Shown piece by piece: positions 1 to 11,182 of a stretch of 64,000 bases of DNA. The stretch is from NCBI RefSeq assembly GCF_026153205.1, contig NZ_JAPFBW010000029.1:1-64000 (forward strand), in the 5' to 3' direction. The translations under genes and the position numbers were made by a program. How positions within the stretch are numbered: position 1 is the stretch's first letter; every line of letters starts with the position of its first letter. The notes below the pieces were generated by a model, which saw only the letters and a list, made by a program, of their open reading frames with translations, was not told where the DNA came from and ran no database searches. The stretch is from Aquabacterium sp. A7-Y (GTDB lineage Bacteria; Pseudomonadota; Gammaproteobacteria; Burkholderiales; Burkholderiaceae_C).

Positions 1-4
1 TGCG

Positions 5-451
5 ATGGTCCCCGGGGCCACGTGGGCGCCGCCCGGCCCCCCGACAGCAGCGGCAAGCCCATCGGCCCCTCATCCGGCGTCGCCTCCCACCGTGCTGGCC
101 GTCGACGACACGCGCATGAACCTGGAGCTCAAACGCGACCTGCTGGAACCACACGGCTACCACGTGCTCACTGCCGACGACATGCAGCGCGGGCTTGAAC
201 TGGCCGCTCTGCACCGTCCGGCGCTCATCATCTCCGACGTAGGGATGAGCAACGGCAACGGCTTCGACTTCATCCGGCGAGTCAAAGCCGATCCCGCGTT
301 GTGTGGCATCCCTTTCATGTTCCTGTCGGCTACGCATTGGGATCCGGCATCGCAGAAGCTGGGACTGGCACTCGGCGCCGCCCGCTACCTGCTGCGCCCG
401 ATCGAACCGCAGATGCTGTTGGATGAGGTGCGGGCCTGCCTCCGGCCTTGA
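5..451 (+). CDS. Response-regulator receiver protein, possibly the end of a longer protein
   Basis: A single receiver (REC) domain fills residues about 29-146. The acidic pair is D34/D35, the phospho-acceptor is D78 in the segment IISDVG, and the switch Ser is S108 in FLSAT. The usual invariant Lys of the Lys-Pro motif is replaced by Arg (R131 in LLRPIEP), which may alter phosphorylation or signalling. The first 28 residues are Pro/Ala-rich and look like a linker. The frame is open to the window edge, so the true start may lie upstream and this may be the C-terminal receiver of a hybrid kinase. A hybrid histidine kinase gene follows about 200 bp downstream on the same strand. I am sure of the domain, not of the start. 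Confidence 0.8.
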   Translation: MVPGATWAPPGPPTAAASPSAPHPASPPTVLAVDDTRMNLELKRDLLEPHGYHVLTADDMQRGLELAALHRPALIISDVGMSNGNGFDFIRRVKADPALCGIPFMFLSATHWDPASQKLGLALGAARYLLRPIEPQMLLDEVRACLRP

Positions 452-660
452 TGAGCGCGCTGGCGTTCCGTCCAGTGGGCAGGAAGGCAAGACTGGAGGC
501 CTCGCCGCTGCTCAGCCTGGGCGGTTAGGAGGTTGCGCGGTACCCGACACCCGCTGTCAGATCACGCACAACGCGTGCAACGCCGGGCATGCCGGCTGCT
601 CTTTCCCATACGGTGACCGCTCGAGTTGTAGTGAGAAGGGCCGAGGAGACGCAGCGGCGA

Positions 661-2973
<2,313 letters not shown>

Positions 2974-3205
2974 CGTGGCCGCAGGACATCTCACGGCCTC
3001 TCGGACAGTCGCCAAACAACAGGCGGTCCTATGGAGGTTCTAACAGAGAGGCATTTGGAACTCCGCACCCGTCAGTCTTGCATGTTCACCCAGCGGGGAA
3101 GGGTGCGGGCCCCGCCCAGTTAAGCATCGTGATGTATTCACGACGATGCCGCCGCGTGGCCGGTCGAGGATCTTGGCGCGACGTGAGAATGAGCTGACGT
3201 CCGTA

Positions 3206-4531
3206 GAAGTGGTGTAACTCCTGAATTGCGGCAAGGCGCGTAGGGCGAAGCCCGAAGCGGCTTGCCGCATGGCGATGACTGCCTCCATGGGAGGTTCATC
3301 GTGGTCCTTGGATATGGTTGAGGTGCGACCCACCAACCTGTCCCCAAGGAGAGATCCACGATGACCACCCCCACTCTCGCATTGAGCGAGCTGCTGGAGA
3401 AGGGAGCCGACATCGACATGCTGCGCCAGAGGGTTCAGTTCATGGCGCAGCGGCTGATGGAGCTGGACGTTGAGGCGCTCTGCGGTGCTGGCTACGACGA
3501 GAAGAGCGCCGAGCGGCTGAACAGCCGCAACGGTTATCGGGATCGGGCCTGGGAAACGCGAGCCGGGCGCATCGAGCTCAAGCTACCCAAGCTGCGCCAG
3601 GGCAGCTACTTCCCGGGCTTCCTGGAGCCGCGGCGCACTGCGGAGAAGGCGCTGGGCATGAGTGGGGCTCCAAGAGCCAGGTCTCGCGGCTGTGCGGTGA
3701 GCTGGATGAACGGGTGGGCGCCTTCCTGAACCGCCCGCTGGAAGGGGACTGGCCCTACCTATGGATCGACGCGACGTACGTGAAGACCCGCGAGGCCGGG
3801 CGTATCGTCAGCGTGGCGGTCATAGTGGCGGTGGCAGTCAACACCAACGGCCAGCGCGAGGTATTGGGCTTGAAGGTCGGCCCCAGCGAAGCCGAGCCGT
3901 TCTGGATGGAGTTCCTGCGCAGCCTGGGCCGGCGGGGCTTGCGCGGCGTGAAGCTAGTCATCAGCGATGCACACGAAGGCCTGAAGGCCGCGGCCGCCAA
4001 GGTCCTGAAGGCGACCTGGCAGCGCTGCCGGGTTCACTTCATGCGCAACGCCCTGGCGCACGCCGGCAAGGCCCAGCGACGCATGGTCTCGACCGCCATC
4101 GCGACCGTCTTCGCACAGGACAGCGCCGAGACCGCCCACCAGCAGTGGCGGGCAGTGGCGGATCAGCTGCGCGAGAAGTTCCCCAAGCTGGCCGCACTTA
4201 TGGAGGCCGCCGAGCACGACGTGCTGGCCTTTATGGACTTCCCCAAGGCACACCGGCTGCAGATCCATTTGACCCACCCGCTGGAGCGCTTGAACGCCGA
4301 AATCAAGCGACGTACCGACGTGGTTGGCATCTTCCCCAACGAGGCAGCCATCATCCGCCTGGTAGGCGCCGTGATGCTGGAGCAGAACGACGAATGGAGT
4401 TTGCAGCGGTGTTATATGCAGCTTGAGGGCTTGCAGGCGCTCAGCGATACTGCCCCCACTCGGCTGCCCGCTGTGGCCTGCTGAGTCTTGTGCATCTCAG
4501 CCTTCTTCCAGGCTACGGAGATACACCACCC
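3206..4531 (+). mobile_element. IS256-family insertion sequence, copy 1 (defective)
   Basis: The element is bounded by imperfect inverted ends. GAAGTGGTGTAACTCCT at 3206-3222 matches the reverse complement of GGAGATACACCACCC at 4517-4531 over a core of GGTGGTGTA-CTCC type. The left ~150 bp leader and the transposase gene match the second copy near 11.2-12.1 kb almost base for base. The sequence GCTGACGTCC just outside the left end is also shared by both copies, so the true terminus may lie a few bases further out. I see no matching target duplication, which suggests rearrangement after insertion. The encoded transposase is broken (see next entry). Confidence 0.75.
3361..4484 (+). pseudogene. 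IS256-family transposase, frameshifted and internally deleted
   Basis: This gene encodes a Mutator/IS256-type DDE transposase: the first Asp lies in LWIDATYVK, the second in VISDAHEGL, and Glu lies in LNAEIKRR. Compared with the copy on the minus strand at 11.2-12.0 kb it lacks 72 bp (24 codons) between two copies of AAGGCGCTGG, as expected of slippage between short direct repeats. A few bases on it also lacks one T (GGGGCTCC here, GGGGTCTCC there). The reading therefore splits into 3361-3729 and a downstream frame containing 3714-4484. The C-terminal half, which carries all three catalytic residues, is otherwise intact. No active transposase is expected. Confidence 0.9.
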
Positions 4532-4652
4532 GCTGGGACACGATCGTAGCGCCTGCGCTTGCGACTCTGTTCGGCTTCCATCCCGTCCAGCTATTGATAA
4601 CTGGGCAGCATCGTTATCGCTGCAGCGGCGCTTCTCAAGACGGGTTCACCGG

Positions 4653-5060
4653 CTTGCTCTTACCCACAAATTCGCCTTATCTGTGAGCGGTTGGCGCCGA
4701 ACCGCTGAGATTTCCTAGTGAGTTCAGCGTCGTGTCGCAACTTGGCAGTACGGCACGGCCGGAGGCTGCCATGGCGAACTCGCAGGGAACAAGAGCAGGT
4801 CAAGCGATCAAGGTGGGGCAGAGCAGCTGGATCGACCAGGAGTTGGACGAGCGCGTTTTCAAGGACGCTCGCCTGGGTCGGCGCCTGCGAGGGTTGCTGG
4901 CGCAGTTCGCTCAAGCGCCAGGCCGGCGCATTCCATTGGTATGCCAAGATTGGGCCAACACCCCGTGGACCTTGGTTTCGACGACGAGCGGACGAGAGCC
5001 TGCCCGGCACCCGCACAAGTTCCGAAGTTCGACGAGACGGTATGTGACGCTGGTCGCGCC
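4653..5060 (+). mobile_element. IS4-family (Tn5/IS50-like) element fragment: left end and 5' part of transposase
   Basis: CTTGCTCTTACCCACA at 4653-4668 resembles the Tn5/IS50 outer end (CTGACTCTTATACACA) and recurs exactly at 10937-10952. About 100 bp inside, a frame from the ATG at 4771 encodes the N-terminal DNA-binding domain of a Tn5-type transposase: SSWIDQELDERVFKDARLG, then RRLRGLLAQFAQAPG, then IPLVCQDWANT. After WANT the similarity continues only in shifted frames (FDDERT, then FRSSTRRYV), so the gene has decayed, and it stops before any catalytic core. This frame runs open into the downstream lipoprotein gene, producing a false fusion of 480 codons that starts at 4732. Confidence 0.7.
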
Positions 5061-5211
5061 ATTCAGCGGCCATTCAGTTCCATCGCGCGTCTCGTCGCCC
5101 GCGAATCGGAAAAGTGGGGCCGCCCGCCCGCTTTTCGAACGTTCCGGCTCGTGCGCGCGTGGGAGCATTCCAAAAGTCTTGCCCAAACTCTCCCCCGGCT
5201 TCTACGCTGAC

Positions 5212-6174
5212 ATGTTCGCTCCCGCCCCTCTTCGACCAACGCGTCGGCTCTCGGTTGCTGCTTGCAGAATCCGTCTTGCCATTGCCCGGCTGTCCTGCGC
5301 CCTGGTGGCGACACTCGCGGGCTGCGGCGCCGAGAAGACAGGCTACGAACCGACGTTCTCGGCGGAGCCCCTGGCGCCGGAGGCCGATGTCGTGACCGTT
5401 GCGGTGCACCCTCTGCACGGCCCGCAGAAGCTGGTGACGCTGTACCAGCCGCTCGTCGACTACTTGAACACCCGCATACCTGGCACCCGGTTCGCTCTCG
5501 AGGCTTCTTCCAGCTACGGGGCATTCGAACAGAAGCTGCGCGATCGGAAGGTTCATGTCGCGCTGCCCAACCCCTACCAAACGGTGATGGCCGAAAAGCA
5601 TGGCTACCGGGTGATTGCAAAAGTGGCCGACGATCGGGACTTCCGAGGTTTGATTCTCGTGCGCAAGGATGGCGGCGTGCAACGGCCCACGGATCTGAAC
5701 GGAAAGTCGGCGAGCTTTCCCGCACCGACCGCCCTGGCAGCAACGCTCCTGCCGCAGCGTTGGCTGCACGACCACGGCGTGGACATGGGGTCGCTGACGA
5801 AGATCTACGCCGGTACTCAAGAAAGCTCGATCCTCAACCTCGTGCTGGGCAAGACGACGGCGGCCGGCACATGGCCGCAGGCCTGGCGCAGCTTCCAGCA
5901 GGAGCAGCCGCACCTTGCCTCACAAGTGATGGTGAAGTGGGAGACAGAGCCTCTGGTGAACAACTCCATCATGGTCCGGCCGGACGTCAACGATGTCTTG
6001 GCTGCGAAAATCAGGGAAGCGCTTTTGTCGCTTGCAACCGAGAGCGGCGGCCGTTCGATGCTCTCGCGCATGGAAATCCGCGGTTTCGAAGCTGCGGACG
6101 CCGGCGTGTATGACAAGGTGCGCCTCTTCGTGCGGAACTTCGAGCGCGACATTCGGCCGGTAGGCTGGAACTGA
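5212..6174 (+). CDS. PhnD-family phosphate/phosphonate-type ABC substrate-binding lipoprotein
   Basis: A 320-residue periplasmic binding protein. The N terminus has basic residues, a short hydrophobic stretch and a lipobox, LVATLAGC, with the lipidated Cys near residue 38. The mature part shows PhnD/TauA-like landmarks: VTVAVHPLHGP, LVDYLNTRIPG, a hinge segment with VALPNPYQTVM, and FRGLILVRKD. No ABC permease or ATPase is nearby. Instead the gene ends 14 bp before a PAS-GGDEF protein, so it probably delivers a ligand signal to that cyclase and not a nutrient to a transporter (inference). The ATG at 5212 is preferred because the longer frame upstream is transposase debris. The substrate cannot be assigned. 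Confidence 0.8.
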   Translation: MFAPAPLRPTRRLSVAACRIRLAIARLSCALVATLAGCGAEKTGYEPTFSAEPLAPEADVVTVAVHPLHGPQKLVTLYQPLVDYLNTRIPGTRFALEASSSYGAFEQKLRDRKVHVALPNPYQTVMAEKHGYRVIAKVADDRDFRGLILVRKDGGVQRPTDLNGKSASFPAPTALAATLLPQRWLHDHGVDMGSLTKIYAGTQESSILNLVLGKTTAAGTWPQAWRSFQQEQPHLASQVMVKWETEPLVNNSIMVRPDVNDVLAAKIREALLSLATESGGRSMLSRMEIRGFEAADAGVYDKVRLFVRNFERDIRPVGWN

Positions 6175-6188
6175 TCGGAATACACCAA

Positions 6189-7946
6189 GTGCTGCAACAG
6201 CGCCGTTCATTCCGCGTGCGGCTCGCAGCCGGGGTCGCTCTCGTGCACGCCGTGCTCATGGCGCTGTTCGTCGCGCACCTTGTCATCGGACAACAGCGCT
6301 TTCTTCATGAGCGACATGTTCAGCGCAGCATGAGCTTGACACAGGGCATCGCGCAGCATGCCGTCAACGACCTGCTGAGTGCCGACCTCGCGGCCGCGCA
6401 GGAGATCATTCAAGGGTTTGTGTCATACCCCGAGCTGCGCTATGCAGCCGTGCTCGACCCCACCGGGCGCATCGTGGCTCACACCCAGCTAACACGCGTC
6501 GGTATGTACATGACCGACCGTGAGACGCGCAGGATGCTCGACGGCCCACTGACCGCAGCGGTGCTGGTCGACGACGGCCAGGTTCTGGACGTTGCTGCGC
6601 CGGTGCTGTGGAAGGGCAAGTTGCTCGGCTGGGTACGTTTCGCCGCGGGCATGGAGGGCGTGAACGAGCAACTCCACAAGGTGACCATCGAAGGTCTCGG
6701 TCTTGCGGCCCTGGCGGTAGCACTCGGCGTCGTCCTCGCGGTTTGGATGGCACGCAGCACCACCCGCGGCCTATACGATCTGATCAAGGTTGCAGATGCG
6801 ACTGGTCGAGGGGACCGCAACGTGCGCGCCGCAGCCGAGCACAACGAAATCGGACGCTTGGGAGCATCGTTCAACGAGATGCTCGACGCTCTTGCCGCTC
6901 GAGAAAATGAACTGCGGGCGGCCAATCAGGAACTTGAATCTCGCGTTGAACAGCGCACGGCCGCCCTGGGGGAAAGCGAGGAAGCACTGGTCGCGATCCT
7001 CGAACAGGCGAATGACGCCTTCGTGAGCGTGTCGGATGACGGGCGCGTCGTGAACTGGAACAGGGCCGCGGAGCAAACGTTCGGCTGGAGCCGTCAGGAG
7101 GCGATCGGGGCGCCGCTCGCTGAACTCATCATGCCGCCCGAGATGCGGGGCATGCACCCCGGCTGGATGCGTCGTTACCTGGAGCATGGCGGAGCGACGC
7201 GTATGGTCGATCGCCGAGCGGAACTCAAAGGCTGGCGCCGCGACGGTACGACGTTCCCGGTGGAAGTGGCGGTACGGGTGCGAAACCGGCGCGACGGAAC
7301 CAGGTTCTTTGACGCCTTCATGCGTGACATCAGCGAGCGCAAGTCGCTGGAAGCACAGCTGCAAGCCCTGGCGATGGAAGACGCCCTCACCATGTTGCCC
7401 AACCGGCGTGCGGCGTTGCTGGCCATCCCGCCGGCCCAGGCCAGAGCCATCCGTTCGAACAGGAAGATCGCCATCCTGTACCTTGACCTGGACGGGTTCA
7501 AGGCAGTCAACGATCGGCTGGGCCACCCGGCCGGCGACGAGGTCCTGCGATCCTTTGCGCGCCGAGTTAAGGTCTGCGTACGTGCATCTGACCTCGTTGC
7601 TCGCTTGGGTGGAGACGAGTTCGTGGTGCTGCTGGAAGGTGTGACCGATGCGGCAGATGTTCGACATGTCGCGGCAAAGATCATCGATGCTGGCAGCCGG
7701 CCGTACCCGCTAGGCGCGGCTATAGCAGAGATCTCGGTCAGCGCAGGCGTGAGGATCGTCGACAATGCTGAGGAAGGCGACCCCGCAGACCTTCTGGCCG
7801 ACGCTGATGAAGCGTTGTACGGGGCGAAACGTGCAGGCAAGTGCCGAGCACACGTCTGGGAACCCTCGACGCCGGCAGTCAAGATGGAGGCCGGGTCTGA
7901 AGAGTCCCGCAGCTCGTTGCCCAGCCCCACGGCGGGATTCGGGTAA
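6189..7946 (+). CDS. Membrane PAS-GGDEF diguanylate cyclase with HAMP
   Basis: A 585-residue protein predicted to make c-di-GMP. A transmembrane helix lies near residues 10-32, a periplasmic region of about 130 residues follows, and a second helix near 160-182 leads into a HAMP segment and a short coiled coil (ELESRVEQR). A PAS domain spans about 265-390 and a GGDEF domain the last 190 residues. The active-site motif RLGGDEF is intact, and RASD before it fits the RxxD inhibitory site, so product feedback is likely. No EAL domain is present. The start is a GTG at 6189 with a weak upstream purine run. Its close coupling to the PhnD-like lipoprotein gene suggests that protein is its ligand receptor. 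Confidence 0.88.
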   Translation: MLQQRRSFRVRLAAGVALVHAVLMALFVAHLVIGQQRFLHERHVQRSMSLTQGIAQHAVNDLLSADLAAAQEIIQGFVSYPELRYAAVLDPTGRIVAHTQLTRVGMYMTDRETRRMLDGPLTAAVLVDDGQVLDVAAPVLWKGKLLGWVRFAAGMEGVNEQLHKVTIEGLGLAALAVALGVVLAVWMARSTTRGLYDLIKVADATGRGDRNVRAAAEHNEIGRLGASFNEMLDALAARENELRAANQELESRVEQRTAALGESEEALVAILEQANDAFVSVSDDGRVVNWNRAAEQTFGWSRQEAIGAPLAELIMPPEMRGMHPGWMRRYLEHGGATRMVDRRAELKGWRRDGTTFPVEVAVRVRNRRDGTRFFDAFMRDISERKSLEAQLQALAMEDALTMLPNRRAALLAIPPAQARAIRSNRKIAILYLDLDGFKAVNDRLGHPAGDEVLRSFARRVKVCVRASDLVARLGGDEFVVLLEGVTDAADVRHVAAKIIDAGSRPYPLGAAIAEISVSAGVRIVDNAEEGDPADLLADADEALYGAKRAGKCRAHVWEPSTPAVKMEAGSEESRSSLPSPTAGFG

Positions 7947-8377
7947 GAAGCGGGGATCCTCGGTATAACGGGTCGAGGACGATCTCGTCCACCTGCGCGT
8001 TCACGGTCGACTTCGCTTCTTCCCGGATCGGTTGGCGTCATGCTGCCATGACCGGTTGGATGAGGAAGGGCGAAGTCGACGCCACCAAGGGCTGTATCGA
8101 GGAGGTCTTTGACGGTCCTGGCAGATCCCTCGCGGGTCATGCCGCCCGTCGCGCAATTCCAACCATGCCGTCATTCACACACGCCTCGCGCCGGATTGAA
8201 TCCCGGCGTGAGCACGTGTCTTCATTTCTGCAAGAACTGCTGCTATCCGTCCTCGCCGTCGCAGGCTAGCGGCCCATACAGGATGGGCCTCGCGGCCGAC
8301 ACGGCAAAGCGTCCGCTCGCAGCTTGGCACGCAGCGTGCTCATCTAGTCGGGCTTCCCATTTCTCACGCGGAACGCG
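7947..8377 (+). other. 431-bp gap with no convincing gene
   Basis: Several overlapping short frames exist on both strands here, but none has a good start or a recognisable protein. A minus-strand frame reading from 8140 runs antisense through the cyclase gene and is taken to be an artefact. The gap probably holds the promoter of the next gene and decayed DNA. Confidence 0.5.
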
Positions 8378-9535
8378 ATGCAGTACGACTTGGAACGTGG
8401 CAAGAAGACGCCCAACGCCGGGCGGAACCTGCCGCTGCGACTGGCTGTCGCAACGGCCGCGGCTACCGCGCTCACCTCTGCCGGTGGCCTGCTCGCGCGA
8501 GTGCTGCCGATAGAGCATGTCCCCATGAGCGGACTGGTGGCGGCTCTCACCGACATGCAAGGCACTACCGCGCTGTGCCTCCTGGCGATCTCCACCTCCG
8601 TCATCGCGATTGCAAGGAGCGCAAGGAGCGCACGGAGGCGCTCGGGCCTCGTTCTTGCACTCTGCTTGTTCTCTGCATGCATTGGCACGGCAATCGCGGC
8701 CGAGTATCTGGGGAAGGTGGATCTGGGCATCGACCACTGGTTCAACCCCAGCCCCAGCGACAGCGGCACGCGCTATCCGGGGCGGATGGGGTTCCCGGCC
8801 GCCATCGTCGTGATCCTGACATCGATCTCGCTGATGATCCTCTCGCAGGAGCACGGTGCCACTGTCCGCCGATTCGGCTTTTGCGCCGCGACAGGCGCGC
8901 TGTTGTTGCCTTACGTGTCCTCCCTGGTGCTGCTGCACGACCCGACGAGTTCCGGCTACCTGTTGCAGGAAGTCGGCTCCATCAGCCTCGTCTCGAGCAC
9001 CGCACTCCTCACCATGGGGATCTCAGTGCTTGCGCTGCACGCGGCTCGACAGGGGACGACCTGGCGACAGGCTACAGCGCCGGTCGGTACCCGATTCATG
9101 GCAGGCGTGGTCGTGCTCGCTGCGCTGTTTCCCGCCCTCATGGCGTGGCTCAGGCTTCTCGTCAGCGAACTCGCAGGCATGGGCATCGGCGCAGGGGCGC
9201 TGTGGGTGGTCGGCATCTCGGTTGCGCTTTTTCTGGTCGCCGGCGCGCTCGGCGCTCGGTGGATCGGGCGGTATGAGTCCCGCTGGCTGGAGCCAGATCA
9301 ACTTGCCAAGCTTTTCACGCCCTTCAACCGGCTTGGTCAGGAGCGGAGCAAGATCGAGGGTACAGGCATCGGCTTGGTGCTGTCGAAGCACCTCGTCGAG
9401 GGGATGGGTGGACGTATCCTTGTGAGCAGCTCCGCAGGGGTCGGCTCGCGGTTTTCCGTCGTCCTGCAATTGTGGTCCGGACCCGTCTCCGGATTTGCTG
9501 ACATCACCCGCTCCGCGTCCCATGGCCGTTCTTGA
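8378..9535 (+). CDS. Multi-pass membrane protein fused to a histidine-kinase ATPase remnant
   Basis: About 300 residues form seven or eight hydrophobic helices (for example LVLALCLFSACIGTAIAAEY and LLPYVSSLVLLHD), in the style of MASE-type sensor domains. The sequence then passes abruptly to the last ~60 residues of a HATPase_c domain: LAKLFTPFNRLGQERSK, GTGIGLVLSKHLVEGMGG, then GSRFSVVLQL. The HisKA helix, N box and G1 box are all absent. The boundary near residue 305 (SRWL/EPDQ) looks like an in-frame deletion within a former sensor kinase. Autokinase activity is therefore unlikely, although the protein could survive as a membrane sensor or a partner of the next gene product, whose start overlaps this stop by 14 bases. 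Confidence 0.7.
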   Translation: MQYDLERGKKTPNAGRNLPLRLAVATAAATALTSAGGLLARVLPIEHVPMSGLVAALTDMQGTTALCLLAISTSVIAIARSARSARRRSGLVLALCLFSACIGTAIAAEYLGKVDLGIDHWFNPSPSDSGTRYPGRMGFPAAIVVILTSISLMILSQEHGATVRRFGFCAATGALLLPYVSSLVLLHDPTSSGYLLQEVGSISLVSSTALLTMGISVLALHAARQGTTWRQATAPVGTRFMAGVVVLAALFPALMAWLRLLVSELAGMGIGAGALWVVGISVALFLVAGALGARWIGRYESRWLEPDQLAKLFTPFNRLGQERSKIEGTGIGLVLSKHLVEGMGGRILVSSSAGVGSRFSVVLQLWSGPVSGFADITRSASHGRS

Positions 9536-10907
9536 TGACATGGGCAAACCGCCTGTCAGCCATTCTCGTCCCATCATGGTCTGTCAGCTGTTGACCGGGT
9601 TGTGCCAAGCCGCCATGCCAAGCGCGCGTTCACGAGGTCTGGCGTTCCTGTACGACTATGTCGGTCCACAGGTTGCGAGCAGGGTGTCAGAACAGGTTCT
9701 CGAACAGTACATCGCAAACTTGATCGGATGCGCCATCGAGGGGACAAGCAGCGGCTGCGTGGTGCTGACGGCAGAAGCGATCGCCGGTGGTGTGCCGCAG
9801 CGCGGGCCCATGGCGCTGGTTCACGTGAGCATCGCCGGTACAGGCTGGCGGCTACAGGCGGACGAGTTCGAACGGCTGTTCGACGGACAAGTGTTGCTCG
9901 ATCGGGAAGAACGCTTTGGTGACGTCCATCGCGGCATCACGATGCGCCGGGCGATTTGCCTGGCGAGCGGGTTGGTGATGACCTACATGGCATCGCCTCG
10001 GGAGGGCTGCGGTGTATCGCTGTCGTTTCCTGCGGTGCAGGGCGATCTGCCCGCCGGTGAAGACATCGACGCAGGCGGGGCGGTGGTGTGGATTCTCGCG
10101 GCCCGTGCCCAACGCTACGAGCTACTCGCAGCTCGCTTCGAGCGCCTTCGATGGCACCCACGACTGTTTCATTCTGTTGGGGACGCCGAGGCGGCCCTTC
10201 GGAACGGGGCAGGGAATGGCGAGCCTGCATTGGTCATCGCGGTCGAGTCGCCGCAAATGACACATCAGGAGGTAATGCGGCTACAGACGGCGCTCCCCGC
10301 CGACGTTCCGCTAGTGCTCTGTGTCGCGCAAGCTGGGGATGCCGCGGCGAGCCATGACGGATTGCTGCGGGTGCGCTTGCCGCTCAGCCCCCTGGAGATC
10401 CAGAGCCTGTCGGTCCACGCGTTGCAGCGCCAGCGCCGCCAGCACCCGCACGTGCTCCACGGAGGAGCCGACCCAAGGACGAACGCCGCACGACGGCCGC
10501 TGGTGATGGTCGTTGATGACAATCCCGTCAATCAGCTGGTTGCGTCCGGGATGCTCAAGGCCTTCGGATGCGAATCGTTCTTGGCCTCGGACGGACAGGA
10601 GGCTTTGGCGCTGGCACGGCTGCGCGTGCCCGACCTGGTCCTGATGGATGTGCAAATGCCGGTGATGGACGGCCTGCAGGCGACCGCAGAACTGCGCCGG
10701 CTCCAGGCGAGGGGCGCAATTCCTCGGTTCCCGATCGTCGCGGCCACGGCCTACGCAAGTGGCGCGGACCGGGATCAATGTATTGCGGCCGGGATGGATG
10801 CGTTCATGACCAAGCCGCTCGACCTACCGCTGCTGGAAGACGTGCTTCGCCGCTATGGTTGTCTACGCGGCGCCCCGGCATCCGACGATGACGGCAAGAT
10901 CACCTGA
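9522..10907 (+). CDS. Degenerate histidine-kinase-like protein with C-terminal receiver domain
   Basis: This 461-residue protein ends in an apparently functional REC domain: VMVVDDNPVNQ, Asp in LVLMDVQMPVMDG, and Lys in FMTKPLD. The N-terminal ~190 residues keep the outline of a HATPase_c fold (VLEQYIANLIGCAIEGT resembling an N box, and FERLFDG) but lack the catalytic Asn and glycine-rich boxes. Residues about 190-310 resemble an inactive receiver-like segment. It is therefore probably a signal-input or phosphate-sink protein and not a kinase. The ATG at 9522 overlaps the upstream gene, implying translational coupling; a TTG at 9495 is the alternative. An IS4-type inverted repeat begins 30 bp after the stop. 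Confidence 0.75.
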   Translation: MAVLDDMGKPPVSHSRPIMVCQLLTGLCQAAMPSARSRGLAFLYDYVGPQVASRVSEQVLEQYIANLIGCAIEGTSSGCVVLTAEAIAGGVPQRGPMALVHVSIAGTGWRLQADEFERLFDGQVLLDREERFGDVHRGITMRRAICLASGLVMTYMASPREGCGVSLSFPAVQGDLPAGEDIDAGGAVVWILAARAQRYELLAARFERLRWHPRLFHSVGDAEAALRNGAGNGEPALVIAVESPQMTHQEVMRLQTALPADVPLVLCVAQAGDAAASHDGLLRVRLPLSPLEIQSLSVHALQRQRRQHPHVLHGGADPRTNAARRPLVMVVDDNPVNQLVASGMLKAFGCESFLASDGQEALALARLRVPDLVLMDVQMPVMDGLQATAELRRLQARGAIPRFPIVAATAYASGADRDQCIAAGMDAFMTKPLDLPLLEDVLRRYGCLRGAPASDDDGKIT

Positions 10908-10936
10908 TCGCTGGCCAACGCGAGCGTCCGGTCAAT

Positions 10937-11182
10937 CTTGCTCTTACCCACATCTTTAAGGCCGAAGTGAGTAGCCGAACTGGATATCAGCAAGTCGTGC
11001 CATTCCTCGCCAGATGACGGTATTGCCTGGCGGCGGATCCGAAGCGCGGGCCAAGTACCCGCCGAGTCGGGCGAGCTGGATCAGGCAGGACGATAACGAC
11101 TGTCTGCAAGGCGATGCTGCCGCACGAGAAGGTGGTTTGAGACGGTCCAGCACCTCGACTGACCCTGCCTCGATTTCACGTA
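10937..11182 (-). mobile_element. IS4-family (Tn5-like) fragment: end repeat and 3' end of transposase
   Basis: The end repeat CTTGCTCTTACCCACA lies at 10937-10952. Just inside it, on the minus strand, is the C-terminal tail of an IS4-type transposase: EAGSVEVLDRLKPP, LARLGGYLAR, DPPPGNTVIWRGMARLAD. The stop is at 10956-10958. The fragment is cut at about 11182, where IS256 copy 2 begins. Together with the fragment at 4653-5060 it brackets the signalling genes of 5.2-10.9 kb with the two opposite ends of the same kind of element. Confidence 0.75.

Noticed and set aside
4732-6174. Single 480-codon protein of transposase plus lipoprotein
   Set aside because: The frame happens to be open across two unrelated units; the lipoprotein starts at 5212.
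8048-8269. 73-codon plus-strand gene
   Set aside because: Poor codon use and overlapping alternatives in other frames.
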